Position numbers and translations under genes: made by a program. Below, in pieces: positions 12,576-24,486 of a stretch of DNA of 64,000 bases (positions are counted from its first letter, which is position 1; each line of letters begins with the position of its first letter). The notes under the pieces were generated by a model. It was not told the origin of the DNA. It searched no databases and saw nothing but the letters and a program-made list of their open reading frames with translations. Source of the DNA: Siphonodentalium dalli (taxonomy: Eukaryota; Mollusca; Scaphopoda; Gadilida; Siphonodentaliidae); contig CP136063.1 in assembly GCA_032622095.1 (NCBI GenBank), forward strand, positions 8,535,814 through 8,599,813, written 5' to 3'.

Positions 12576-14560
12576 CTTCGTTTCCGGTAACGGAGGGCAA
12601 AAAATTAGGATAGGGAGGGGGGGGTAAACTTTTTTTTTTTTAATTCTCATAACGCACAAGTTAATATAAGCCCGTCCTTAATGTATTGTAGATACAAATA
12701 TACTATGTAATAATGTATATATACCCGGTAGTCTATCTAGATATAATATTGTAATGAACTTGCAAGGTACTTTATTTTATATTCTTTTATTTAAGTTTTA
12801 TTTATCATATGGCCTGGCAATAACAGGAGTCAGACTGCTTTGTACAAATCTCGCATATAGGAGTGGCTGTCTTGAATCTTTTGTCTTGGGGAAGCTTTCA
12901 CCACACCACTACTTTCCCCAAACAAAAATACTAAGTCAATACCTCTATAAAACTGATATATACTTTATTCTAGTCAGTCGGAATTATTATTTACAAATTA
13001 TAGTCAGGACTAGTATATGATTGATTCTTGGTATAAATTAGTACATGCATGTAGAATTAAGAAGTTATTCCATTACAACATGTTGCGTTAAAGCATGAGT
13101 TCCCTGTATGTGAACAATATTGACCTGCTAAAGCAATTCCCACCTCCCTGCACCTTCCCACATATCATCATGTTTCATCCAATTTTCATACTGTGGTTAC
13201 AGGTTACAATCAACTGAATATTTCCCATAGGCGACAGTGTTAGGGTTAAGCCATCCCGACGATTCATTACCCTACTGAGCCAAACTTTAAATACTTTTGC
13301 GTGTAGAACTCCATGTCGGACATAAGTTGTCAAAAAAGAAATGGTGCCTCACCATACTTATTCCTGGAAATAAATTGGCATTTCCACAACTACCCCCTTT
13401 TGTGCACAAACTTTTAATATAGAAAAATACCCCCACCCCCTACCAAATTTGGCGACCAATGTAACCGCTTGACGAACAATCCCACACAAATGGCCGAGGA
13501 ATTAACATAGCCTATGAATTTCTTTTTTCTTTCACATTAAACAACCGAAGATATTATACACCATTCAGCTGCCGGTATTTTTTTTATGCTGACTCGAATT
13601 TCCCTACACAAATGCCAAGGGGCATAATTTCAAGTATTTAGTTGCTTATAACCTACATGCTTCAGTGCCTAACTATTAGAAAATTTAACAACGGATTGTT
13701 GAGAGTTTGTATGAAACAACCAATTGTCATATATGTCCAAAGCCATTTAATTTCTATTAATCCACATACCCCAAACATTTCAAATTGAGTTAATAAACAT
13801 ATTCCATACCCATCAGTCTAAAAGACTTTGGGTTAAACTTAAAGTTGCCTATTTTCGTGGAATCATGTTTTTGGCCCACTATCCCTGGTTTGGTGTCTTT
13901 TGTGAGTGCGATTTTGCAAGTTAACTTGGCCAATGACTCATTGAATTGAAACCAGCAACTTAATCTAATAGAAACTGGAAGAATAAAGTCAAGTTGGGAG
14001 AATGAGATTGGTAATTTTCAGATTTTTTTTATTTTGAAAATAAAAAGTTTAAGTGGGGTGGGGCCTTTTGGCGAGCGGGGGGAGGGTTACCGGAAACAAA
14101 GCTATTTTTGTTTTATGCCTAATCCAACCCAACGTCCACGCGGCTGTGTCTATATGCAAGTTTTCAACATTTGCAACATCCAACAAGTTACTGAATGGAT
14201 ATTAATAATACAAACTATACACCTAACTATGCACAGTAATGACACATTGAGCATTATTTTGCACTACAATAATCATTCTTCAATGCTAAAAGTGAACATA
14301 AATGTGGAAAAAGCATTTCCAGCGAGATCATTATCTGGATGACGTCGGCATTTCATAATACTTAATTTAACCTCTTCGCTACCGATTGCTGTCATGCCAA
14401 TGTGTGCAGAGATGTTGACGTACTGCCCTTTTTGGAGTGGAAAAAAAAATAATGGGAATGTCATGAAAACCATATAAATGACTTCATTCGTTATTATCTG
14501 CATAACACACTTTGTGTGAGCCTAGCGTTTGTTTTATTATCAGCATGTAAATAGTGAGTA
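12576..14560. other. Gene-poor spacer
   Basis: No recognisable coding sequence, RNA gene or repeat family. Short open frames at 12754-13020 and 14034-14342 have no domain signature. Confidence 0.4.
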
Positions 14561-14764
14561 ATAAGCAAAACACTCAACACTGGGGCGATTGTTTTGGTTG
14601 TGAGTGATTCATGGTGAGCCATTCAATACTGAAATTTTAAGAGGTGAAGTTTAGCGATAGCTATACCGGTATGTTGTAAACAACTTGGTGGCATTTCTGA
14701 CAAAAGTTCAATTAGTGGGGGGGGGGGGGGGGGGGGTCACCTCAGTGTTCAGTGTTTTGCTTAT
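14561..14764. repeat. Inverted repeat around a G20 tract
   Basis: Arms 14561-14585 and 14740-14764 (ATAAGCAAAACACTCAACAC type) are 25 bp with two mismatches, separated by ~155 bp that ends in a run of 20 G at 14717-14736. It could be a small MITE, but no clear target duplication is visible. Confidence 0.45.
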
Positions 14765-15633
14765 CGCAAAAGTTTACGATCAAATAAAAACATGGCAAGA
14801 AGCACTACGAGATAACTCATAATCGGCACAGATCAACGCCATCTCATGGTATTTTGGTTGAGTAGCCTGCGCTAGTTCTGGCTACGACATAACTCGTTGT
14901 CACGGCCGGGGAATATCGTATCCCACATTCCAGGTTTAGATGGATGACGCTGGGTGCCGACTGCGAGTTTGCTTGTACCTAAATGTTGACAAATCCAACA
15001 TTGCATGTGTGATCGTGCAACATCAAAATTGATGTCTACTGATGAAATACGTGATCTAATTCGTTATTCTGGAAAGCAGAAAGTTAGGGGGTTTTGTGGG
15101 TCTTATCATAAAATGCCAATTCAGACGGCACAACTGAGTCAGGGAACAATGCGTCAATATAACCATACTTCCGGCCTCAATTAGGTCGCTTTATTACCGA
15201 GATGGAGTGGCATCACTCACGTCACATACTAGTATATATTTCAGCTTCCTAAGATGGTTGAAATCATTATTATTATGTGGGGAACTCAATTTCTTAAATT
15301 TCTACAGCAGAATATCTAGACCCCATATAAAGTACGAGATAACTTGTAGTGGCACCCTGGAATATAGTGCTGTAAGAGATAACACGTGGCCGGCACTCAA
15401 CATGTTAAGCATATTAAACAAAACAAGTGATTAGTTGACAGCCCTGCTATATAATTGATATGAATTGGTCAGCAGTGAGGTAGCTTATCTTGATGGCTGT
15501 TTAGTCCGTCTCAGAAACGCGCTCCATAGGGAAATGGTGTTCAATTTATATTGAGAATGGTTTCTAAGGTACTTTTCGATGAGGAATTTCATGGTGCCGG
15601 CTGATTTTTGAAATGAAAGTGTCAATGACACTG
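14765..15633. other. Spacer before satellite element 2
   Basis: No gene or repeat recognised. A 75-codon open frame at 15207-15434 lacks any domain signature. Confidence 0.35.
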
Positions 15634-18492
15634 TAGCTCAACTTAGGTAGGGGAATAATTTAATGGTTTACAGTAAATGGAGAAATAGGAAAGATGCTGA
15701 TTGAAATGTCTTACCTGTGCCAAAGGATTTAGTCATGCAAAGAGTAAAATCCAAGATGGCTGCTGGCGGCCATGTTTTTTGGCCGAATGACCCCAAAATG
15801 ACTCGTTCCCATCTACATGTCATTGTTAACATTCATGACAAATTTCATGATGATCAGACTAACAGTACGACCTGTAGCCCGTGCTAAAGGATTTAGTCAT
15901 ACAAAGAGTAAAATCCAAGATGGCTGCTGGCAGCCATGTTTTTAGGCCGAATGACCCCAAAATGACTCGTTCCCATCTACATGTCATTATTAACATTCAT
16001 GACAAATTTTATGATGATCAGACTAAAGGTACGACCTGAAGCCCGTGCTAAAGGATTTAGTCATACAAAGAGCAAAAAATCCAAGATGGCTGCTGGCGGC
16101 CATGTTTTTTGGCCGAATGACCCCAAAATGACTCGTTCCCATCTACATGTCATTGTTAACATTCATGACAAATTTCATGATGATCAGACTAACAGTACGA
16201 CCTGTAGCCCGTGCTAAAGGATTTAGTCATACAAAGAGTAAAATCCAAGATGGCTGCTGGTGGCCATGTTTTTCGGCCGAATGACCCCAAAATGACTCGT
16301 TCCTATCTACATGTCATTGTTGACATTCATAACAAATTTCATGACAATAAGACGAACAGTACGGCCTGTAGCCCGTGCTAATGGATTGAATTTTGAAATC
16401 CAAGATGGCCGATGGCAGCCATGTTTTTCGGCCAAATGACCCCAAAATGACTCGTTCCCATCTACATGTCATTGTTAACATTCATGACAAATTTTATGAT
16501 GATCAGACTAAAGGTACGACCTGTAGCCCGTGCTAAAGAATTTAGTCATACAAAGAGTAAAATCCAAGATGGCTGCTGGCGGCCATGTTTTTTGGCCGAA
16601 TGACCCCAAAATGACTCGTTCCCATCTACATGTCATTATTAACATTCATGACAAATTTTATGATGATCAGACTAAAGGTACGACCTGAAGCCCGTGCTAA
16701 AGGATTTAGTCATACAAAGAGTAAAATCCAAGATGGCTGCTGGTGGCCATGTTTTTCGGCCGAATGACCCCAAAATGACTCGTTCCCATCTACATGTCAA
16801 TGTTAACATTCATAACAAATTTCATGACAATAAGACAACAGTACGGCCTGTAGCCCGTGCTAATGTATTGAATTTTGAAATCCAAGATGGCCGATGGCAG
16901 CCATGTTTTTCGGCCAAATGACCCCAAAATGACTCGTTCCCATCTACATGTCATTGTTAACATTCATGACAAATTTTATGATGATCAGACTAAAGGTACG
17001 ACCTGTAGCCCGTGCTAAAGAATTTAGTCATACAAAGAGTAAAATCCAAGATGGCTGCTGGCGGCCATGTTTTTTGGCCAAATGACCCCAAAATGACTCG
17101 TTCCCATCTACATGTCAATATTAACATCCATGACAAATTTAATGATGATAAGACGAACAGTACGACCTGTGGCCCGTGCTAATGAATTAAATTTTGAAAT
17201 CAAAGATGGCTGCTGGCGGCCATGTTTTTGGTCGGAATGACCCCAAAATGACTCATTCCCATCTACATGCCATTGTTAACATCCATGACAAATTTTATGA
17301 TTATCAGACTAAAGGTACGAACTGTAGCCCGTGCTAAAGGATTTAGTCATACAAAGAGTAAAATCCAAGATGGCTGCTGGCGGCCATGTTTTTTGGCCGA
17401 ATGACCCCAAAATAACTCGTTCCCATCTACATGTCATTATTAACATTCATGACAAATTTTATGATGATCAGACTAAAGGTACGACCTGAAGCCCGTGCTA
17501 AAGGATTTAGTCATACAAAGAGTAAAATCCAAGATGGCTGATGGCGGCCATGTTTTTTGGCCGAATGACCCCAAAATGACTCGTTCCCATCTACATGTCA
17601 TTGTTAACATACATGACAAATTTCATGATGATCAGACTAACAGTACGACCTGTAGCCCGTGCTAAAGGATTTAGTCATACAAAGAGTAAAATCCAAGATG
17701 GCTGCTGGTGGCCATGTTTTTCGGCCGAATGACCCCAAAATGACTCGTTCCCATCTACATGTCATTGTTAACATTCATAACAAATTTCATGACAATAAGA
17801 CGAACAGTACGGCCTGTAGCCCGTGCTAATGGATTGAATTTTGAAATCCAAGATGGCCGATGGCAGCCATGTTTTTCGGCCGAATGACCCCAAATTCCTC
17901 GTTCCCATCTACATGTCATTGTTAACATTCATGACAAATTTTATGATGATCAGACTAAAGGTACGACCTGTAGCCCGTGCTAAAGAATTTAGTCATACAA
18001 AGAGTAAAATCCAAGATGGCTGCTGGCGGCCATGTTTTTTGGCCGAATGACCCCAAAATGACTCGTTCCCATCTACATGTCATTATTAACATTCATGACA
18101 AATTTTATGATGATCAGACTAAAGGTACGACCTGAAGCCCGTGCTAAAGGATTTAGTCATACAAAGAGTAAAATCCAAGATGGCTGCTGGCGGCCATGTT
18201 TTTTGGCCGAATGACCCCAAAATGACTCGTTCCCATCTACATGTCATTGTTAACATTCATAACAAATTTCATGACAATAAGACGAACAGTACGGCCTGTA
18301 GCCCGTGCTAATGGATTGAATTTTGAAATCCAAGATGGCCGATGGCAGCCATGTTTTTTTTTCAAATGACCCCAAAATGACTCGTTCCCATCTACATGTC
18401 AATGTCAACATCCATGACAAATTTCATAATAATCGGACCAAAGGTACGAACTGTAGCCCGTGCTAAAGGAAATTGTTGACGCATCACACACG

Positions 18493-18525
<33 letters not shown>

Positions 18526-18595
18526 GCACACACGGACGACGGATACCAAGCCATGGCAATAGCTCAAACTTTACAAAGTAAAGTTGAGCTAAAAA
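15634..18595 (+). repeat. Pearl-like satellite element 2 (both ends present)
   Basis: Begins TAGCTCAACTT (15634-15644), inversely related to the 3' hairpin, followed by a ~90-bp leader and then ~17 units of the same satellite as element 1. A variant CCTGAAGCCCG recurs at ~16,036, 16,684, 17,487 and 18,133, spacings of about 647, 803 and 646 bp, so units are arranged in higher-order blocks of four to five. The array ends with a ~50-bp (CA)n run with ACGGACGACGG at ~18,487-18,542 and a hairpin at 18561-18590 followed by AAAAA. Units here are more alike than those in element 1. Confidence 0.75.
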
Positions 18596-18607
18596 GGTGC
18601 CCAAGTT

Positions 18608-19230
18608 AGGGTTTTAGGGGCCTGAACCCCAATTTCGAGTTTCTGCCCTTTTTCCTCAGATTTCACCCCAATAAATAATATTTATAGTTCAATTCACTTA
18701 AATGTAGTAAGCAGACATTAATGATCATCATATTCCAGCGAAATTTTTGTAAAAAAAATCCAAAATTAGGGTTTTAGCAGTCTGAACCCCAATTTTGGGG
18801 TTTGGTCCTTTTTTCCTAGATTGTATGTCCAATAAGTTTAATTTACTATGCAATGATATCGATAGTCATTGTTCCATTTTTTTAAATAGTTTTAAGTTTT
18901 AAAATCAGGGTTTCAGGGGCCTTGTTTTTCAAACTCTTTGGTCAAAATTTGACATCTAAATAGATGAATAATATTTCTGTCTCTTTCACTTCAATTTAGT
19001 AGTAATTATCATTTCTAGTGTTGGTGCTGATAGGATATTGGCCAAATTGTCACAAAATTATGGATTTTGGGTCTGAACCCCCAATATTGAGGGTCTGAAC
19101 CCCAATTTTGACATTCTGCCCTTAAAACCCTAAATTGTTGGCCAATTTCCCAAATTTGACTACTAAAATACATTTTGTTCATCAAATTCACTCTAATTTA
19201 GCAATAAAACATTATTTGTAGTCATTTGTA
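18608..19230 (-). repeat. Degenerate ~150-bp tandem repeat downstream of copy 2
   Basis: Four to five decayed units, each with a TTAGGGTTTTAGGGGCCTGA-like start, CTGAACCCCAATTTTG, then CCAATAAATAAT-like and CACTTTAATTTAGTAA-like segments, at about 18,608, 18,766, 18,903, 19,065 and 19,100-19,230. It lies directly downstream of the minus-strand pseudogene's stop codon and is probably the 3' untranslated or terminal part of that element. Confidence 0.5.
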
Positions 19231-19287
19231 TACCAAACTCAGATCTAGAGACTATCAGAAGGTCCTTAAACCTTAAAAAATTCACCT

Positions 19288-19821
19288 TTAATAATCAGAA
19301 TCATCATCTGAGAAATAATCTCCAGAACTCTGTTCACTGTCATCACTATCATCGGCAACATCCCCATCAGAATCATCAGCAAATGAACACTCAATGTCAT
19401 TAGTAGACATCTCATCATAATTTTGCTCGACAGAATCGGTTGCATTATTAATCTTCACTATCAATACACTTGGAAGAGCATGTCTATCAAACCAGATTGG
19501 CTCTGTTAGGCCATCAACCAGAGTCCATCCATATTTCAGGGGGTTGCGGGAAACATAATTCCTATTAAGGCAGTTTATCATCATATGTGTGACATAATGT
19601 GTCCTGTAAATTGCAAATTTCAGTGAGCTGATATCTGGAGGGAGCCTCTTAAGTGATGCATGCTTCTTTGAACTGCCTTTTTTGGAAATAATCAAAGCAT
19701 AACGAGAGTCCCCAGGAGTTGTCTCTGATGTGGGCCTGTTGTATATAATATGCAGAATAAAATCAACAACTTCATTCACATTTAGTGTGTTAGTACTCAG
19801 ACTGGACAGCTTGTCCAACAC
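19288..19821 (-). pseudogene. 3' fragment of copy 2
   Basis: 177 codons. It begins downstream of the TGA-interrupted GCDYTQPFYG loop and runs through TPGDSRYALIISKKGSS, SLKRLPPDISSLKFAIYRTH and GWTLVDGLTEPIWFD to an Asp/Ser-rich end. The in-frame sequence extends upstream to ~19,960 apart from the single stop codon. Function of this part is unknown. Confidence 0.6.
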
Positions 19822-19961
19822 ACTTTGTTGTTTAACAACCTTTTTAAAGACTGTGGACTTGGATCAACCATAGAATGGCTGAGTATAATCACAACCAGTT
19901 AGTGCATGGAATGCAGGAAGATGAGCACATATATTGGGTCTTAATTCACTTGCCAATGTTT

Positions 19962-20444
19962 TTACATTGTGATACATGATTCCACATTTTGAAGAAATTG
20001 TTCCTTGCCGGAAATATAAAGAACATTTACATTTTTCAGAAACAAACAGAGCAACACATACACATCCGTATCATCGGCAACAACACAAACTCCAGAATGT
20101 TTACCTGATGCAAACACAGCATGCATTGCTAGCATAGGATCAGCTTCTTTATGAGTAGATTTCCATTCAGGAATCAATGATGGTGGTTGTGATCTATTCA
20201 TATCAACATAGTAGCAGGATTCTCCTTTACTTACCTACATGACTTTGTCGAGCTTACATTTTTCACTCATAAAGTAGTCGGCTAACAAATATGTAAGCTG
20301 ATGCTTCTTTCTTTGATTGGAAAGGAAATCGTTCCAGTCTTTAGATTTCGGGAGTTTTTGACTTAAGTCTGATATCTGACGCACTTTTTCCTGAATCACT
20401 TCTACATTTTGAAACATTAACAGTGCCATCTGAATAGTTGTCAA
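19962..20444 (-). pseudogene. Middle fragments of copy 2 (HKEADPM and DDTDVYVLL blocks)
   Basis: Two minus frames (20235-20444 and 19962-20201). The first has KLPKSKDWNDFLSNQRKKHQ, the second HKEADPMLAMH and ADDTDVYVLL. In the family the first block is usually HEEADTR, so Thr-Arg is replaced by Pro-Met here, consistent with decay. Confidence 0.6.
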
Positions 20445-20981
20445 ATACTAGATGGAGAGTTGTTCCAGGAAGATGTTTCAAATAGGATGCAACACGTTCT
20501 GCCCAACATATGAAGGTATCAGCTTGAAGTCCAACAATTGGAATAATACTCACAACCGTCATGGCATCCACAATACAACATTCAATAACATCTGGTGGAA
20601 TTTCTGCTGGTTTTTCAGAGCACATGTTCTGAAGGCTGTTTCTGAAAAGTGATTTAGAAAACTGTCGACTTTTTCCAATCTCACAGCAAATTGCCCATGG
20701 TTTTGTTGTAATGGGCCAGTCCATTATTGTACACAGATCTAATTGTTTTTCTGTCATGGTCAAGCAAGATTGATGTGAAGGAATTGTTTCATCCTCAACA
20801 ATCAAAAAAGATATCTTGATATCTTTTTGTTCCAATGTAGAACTTGGATCCCAAAGACAGCAGAAAGACAAGAATGATGTTAAGAACTTATGATCAGGAA
20901 TCAAGTCGTGGGTACCAAACTTGTGGGACCCAAGTCTATCATTGATAAATATTGCCAACGGTGTTGCTGCCAGTGTAGAAA
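20341..20981 (-). pseudogene. 5' fragment of copy 2
   Basis: In-frame family sequence from about TPLAIFINDRLG through LHLVFDNYS, then out of register near 20,440. Codons further upstream (20,982-21,153) are satellite sequence, so the fusion frame is accidental. Contains PPDVIECCIVDAMTVVS, corresponding to the start of the nuclease-like fold. Confidence 0.6.
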
Positions 20982-21503
20982 TGTAGCCAGTGCTAATGGA
21001 TTGAATTTTGAAATGCATGATGGCCACTGGCGGCCATGTTTTTTTTTTGCCGACTGGTCCCAAAATGATTCTTTCCAATCTCATGTGATTGTTAACATCC
21101 ATGACAAATTTCATGATGATCCGACCAAAGGTACGACCTGTAGCCCGTGCCAAACAATTTAGTCATGCAAAGAGTAAAATCCAAGATGGCTGGCGGCAGC
21201 CATGTCTTATGGCTGATTGACCTCACAATTACTCGTTCCCATCTACATGTCAATATTAACATCCCTGATAAATTTCATGATGATCAGACGAACAGTAGGA
21301 CCTGTAGCCCGTGCTAATGGATTTAATGTTTGTTTCAAATGACCCCAAAATTACTTTTTCCCATCTACATGTCAATGTCAACAGCTATGACAAATTTTAT
21401 AATAATCTGATCAAAGGTACGAGGTGTATCCCGTGCTAAATGAAATTGTTGAGGAATCACACGCACACACACCCCACATACACACACCCCACATACACAC
21501 ACA
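20982..21503 (+). repeat. Pearl-like satellite element 3, left part
   Basis: Three satellite units starting mid-unit (GTAGCCAGTGCTAATGGATT) and ending in the typical AAATTGTTGAGGAATCACAC and a (CA)n run with CCCACATA repeats. The terminal ACGG and hairpin part is missing here but present at 30581-30655, so the element was split by a ~9 kb insertion. Confidence 0.6.
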
Positions 21504-21542
21504 TTAGTGTAGGTACCGGTAGTTAGCGACAAAAAATGCTCG

Positions 21543-22880
21543 GATCAATACAAGTCGGATAAAAGCGCCATGTTTTAGTATCTTGTAGAACAGCATCTCT
21601 AATATAGGAATTTTCTCAAGAACCAACTTTTTGACCAACGTAGAGCCGAAAATTCAAGATGGCGTCCAAGATGGCCACCGGTTTGACGGTGGCACACCTA
21701 ATATATTTGCTTCTCGATTTGACATGGCAAACATAACGAATTCCCCCACATTATCTAATAATGGTGTTTATAGAATAAAAACCGCGACATTTAGTTGAGA
21801 AATGGCCACAATTATTCAAGATGGATGCCATGGCGGCCGAAACATGATAAATTTGTTTTTTTCCTTATTTGTTTTTAAATACTTTACAATTTTCGAGTTA
21901 ATATAAGAGAAGATATAAACTATGTGTTCACTATTCGATAGAATTACTTATGTGGACGAGTTGTGCACATTAAAGGTGAAGTAGTATTGTTCGTTCTGGT
22001 AGAAATATGAGGTAGAATATGGGCTATATAAAATGAATGAAATTATTCTCAGACTGTGTTTCATTCTGTAAATGCTTAATAACCAACCGCGGATGACACT
22101 GATGTCATCACTTCTATTTGCGACACTACTATATTGTTAGAACAATTGAATACAACTTTGTATGTTGAGATGTTTACAAATAAAAAATCAGTTTAGTAAT
22201 GGATTTACCATGAATATAGGAAACACTAAACGACAGACCCCATATTCATCAAACTCAATTTGGTTCTCAAAAAACAAGAACATATGGAAGGTATTCTGCA
22301 ACATATCTTCATCATCGTATTCAAATTACCAATATTAAATTAAGTGTTTTATGTCCAATTATACACAAAATGATTGAACCGTATACTCGAAAGTATATTT
22401 GAGTTCGGAATAAGAAATAATATTTCCTTGTATCATAAAGTGTCCTCAATTATTCCAGCAACAGAACATGAAACAATCATGCGAATAGCCCAGAATCAAT
22501 AATATATACATTAGTGCAATGTATTGCATATACATGTATATGCATATGTATAATTTTGTGTGTTATATTGTTGCTGGGATATACTCCAGGGGGCCATGTA
22601 GTGTGAAGATGGGATCAGTAAATATGAAAATACACTTTGTTTTAATAAATTGAATTGAACAATTCACTACTCACAACCACATCTGCACAACTACGTACAT
22701 GGAAGTTTGCTTTTTGAACATTTGCACCTGGTACAAACCGATTTGCAAACACATTTAATCAATTCGGTGCACACTCTAGCCACTTCTGGGTTGTCATCCA
22801 TACAGGAACAAAATAATCATTAATACATATCCACCAGAAGGAGTCACATTGGGGGCAAACTGTTTCACCAGAATCAATTA
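21543..22880 (-). repeat. Left inverted arm of the palindromic element
   Basis: Shares, in reverse orientation, CTCAAGAACCAACTTTTTGA, CAATTATTCAAGATGGATGC, AAGGTATTCTGCAACA and the CXC-coding stretch with 27,430-28,478 plus 30,455-30,576. Arm homology is good (estimated 75-85% by eye). Confidence 0.65.
22667..22810 (-). pseudogene. CXC-tail fragment, left arm
   Basis: The minus-strand frame reads DDNPEVARVCTELIKCVCK, then KSVCTRCKCSKSKLPCT, one in-frame TAG, and LCRCGCE before TAG at 22667-22669. The cysteine spacing matches the tail of copy 1, so this is the C-terminus of another family member. Confidence 0.6.
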
Positions 22881-22882
22881 TA

Positions 22883-23249
22883 TCACCCTTCCGGCTCTGT
22901 CTCCATCAAATTAAGTTCAGACTCTTCCGCGGTTTTTAAAAAAAATATTCGAAGTTTTGATAGGCTGTTTATACACTGAATGTCAATACAGAAAGTATTC
23001 TCCAATAACAATCGACATATTATGTCTTTGTGTGTGCGCATCATCCCTCTAAGTGTGCACAAAAATAGCTGATTTCGCATTATTTTCATCAATAAGCATG
23101 AGCAAAGACCTAATCTACGGATATTTGTTTAGAAAATAGTTCTGTTTTGACATAAAGTGTATAAATGGCGGTCAAAACTTTGAAAATATTTGTTTAAAAT
23201 CGCAAAAGAGTCGGGACTTAGTTCAATAGAGACAGAACCGGAAAGGCGA
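22883..23249. mobile_element. TA-flanked MITE (367 bp)
   Basis: Terminal inverted repeats of ~50 bp, beginning TCACCCTTCCGGCTCTGTCT on the left and the complementary TCGCCTTTCCGG type on the right, bounded by TA at 22881-22882 and 23250-23251. TA duplication suggests the Tc1/mariner superfamily. No coding capacity. Confidence 0.65.
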
Positions 23250-23381
23250 TATAGGGGTTTGGGGGGGGTGTCTCACCCACCCCCCAACTTTGGTCAAAAT
23301 TTTCAACAGTTGGAAATTTCATACCTGACACAACATTAGTTGGAAATTTCACACCAACAATAGGTTGAAAATGTTCTTGTA

Positions 23382-24378
23382 CAGCTATGCTCTAATTAAT
23401 CGACCCTCCTTAACGAGGTTGACATGCGGTATGACCGCGGTGTAATACCGCGGTCGGGCGGTGTAATACCGCCTGACTGCGGTGTAATACCGCCTGACCG
23501 CGGTGTAATAACGCCTGACCGCGGTGTAATAATGCCTGACCGCGGTATTGTTTTTGGTGCCACTACCGCTGTGTAAGTTTAAACCACAGTAAAACCTAGC
23601 GTCCGTATCGCAACTGAGCATTGTAAATTATCTGACAATAGACTGACATATTGCGCATGGAAAATATTAATCTGAAATTGAAAATAAATCGGTTCTAATT
23701 TACCACGGTCCCGATTTCCTTAAGCGTTCCAAATAAAGAGCGCCTGTTTATTCGTGATATGGTATATGGATAAGGCGTGAGCGATTAAGAATTAAAATGG
23801 CTTTTCGGTTCGAGCAAGATAATTATGCGATCGCCATGTGCACATTTCACCGACACAAAAATCATTTGGTTCAAGGAATTACGTGGGGACGTCAACCATT
23901 GAAGACGTCAGTACTCTAAAATAAATTTAGTTTGGCGCGAGGAATGAATGTAAGGTCAGTTTCTTAATATATTGACGCAAATTATAGACCAACCTGAACA
24001 AGACAGATCGAAATTCTTACCTTGAGTCTTCCAAAAGGAAAAGAAAAAGCAGATTTTTATCGCGGCAGATTATTCGAACGCGGTTGACACGGGGAATGAC
24101 CACGGTGTAAGGCAGTCGCGGAAAATACTACCGCGGTGTACGCCGTTAACGGTCTAGATTACCGCGGTGGACTTCCAACATGACCGCAGTCAGATACCGC
24201 GTGTCACCGCGCATTGCGGTGTATTACCGTATGACCGCAGTGTACTACCGCATGGCCGCGGTGTACTACCGTATGACCGCGGTGTACTACCGCATGACCA
24301 CAGTGTAGTGGCGGTAAGACCGCGGTCATGACCGGCCCATAACCTCGTTAAATGGGTCGATTAATTAGAGCATAGCTG
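23382..24378. mobile_element. TA-flanked MITE with internal 21-bp minisatellites (997 bp)
   Basis: Terminal inverted repeats CAGCTATGCTCTAATTAATC (left) and its perfect complement (right), extending with small changes to ~40 bp. Flanked by TA at 23380-23381 and 24379-24380. The empty site in copy B reads TTCTTGTAGTTTG, confirming a single TA. Inside each end is a 21-bp tandem repeat built on TGACCGCGGTGTAATACCGC (23,425-23,550 and 24,205-24,335). Probably Tc1/mariner-type and non-autonomous. Confidence 0.85.
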
Positions 24379-24486
24379 TAATTTGATTTTCAAACAATTT
24401 ATTGTGGGGAGTTTATTGTTTTTGGACCAATATTTGCATATTTTACTTCTTTTGGTAAAAATTTAGGACTGAAATGGCCATCAATT

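Larger units (their letters stand above)
19288..20981 (-). pseudogene. PIN/FEN1-like nuclease family, copy 2 (decayed)
   Basis: Four frames on the minus strand give the family order: WDPSSTLEQ and WAICCEIGKSRQF blocks, VDAMTVVSIIP, LHLVFDNYS, ISDLSQKLPKSKDWNDFLSN, STHKEADPMLAMHA, VVADDTDVYVLLCL, HALTGCDYTQPFYG, YNRPTSETTPGDSRYAL, and LKRLPPDISSLKFAIYRTHY. GCDYT plus the glycine loop is the FEN1/XPG helix-hairpin signature. Breaks: frameshifts near 20,440, 20,230 and 19,965, and an in-frame TGA right after QPFYG near 19,864. The N-terminus is lost at 20,981, where satellite element 3 begins. This copy ends in an acidic tail (DDDSDY) rather than a CXC cluster, so it belongs to a different subfamily from copy 1. 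Confidence 0.7.

Noticed and set aside
14717-14736. G20 tract (also G runs at ~39,883, ~40,030 and ~47,240) as possible regulatory quadruplex sites
   Set aside because: Long homopolymers are typical of repeat interiors and assembly uncertainty; no surrounding support for function.
23385-23621. 78-codon minus frame with YYTAVRR repeats
   Set aside because: The heptad arises because the MITE's minisatellite is 21 bp (seven codons); it is not protein coding.
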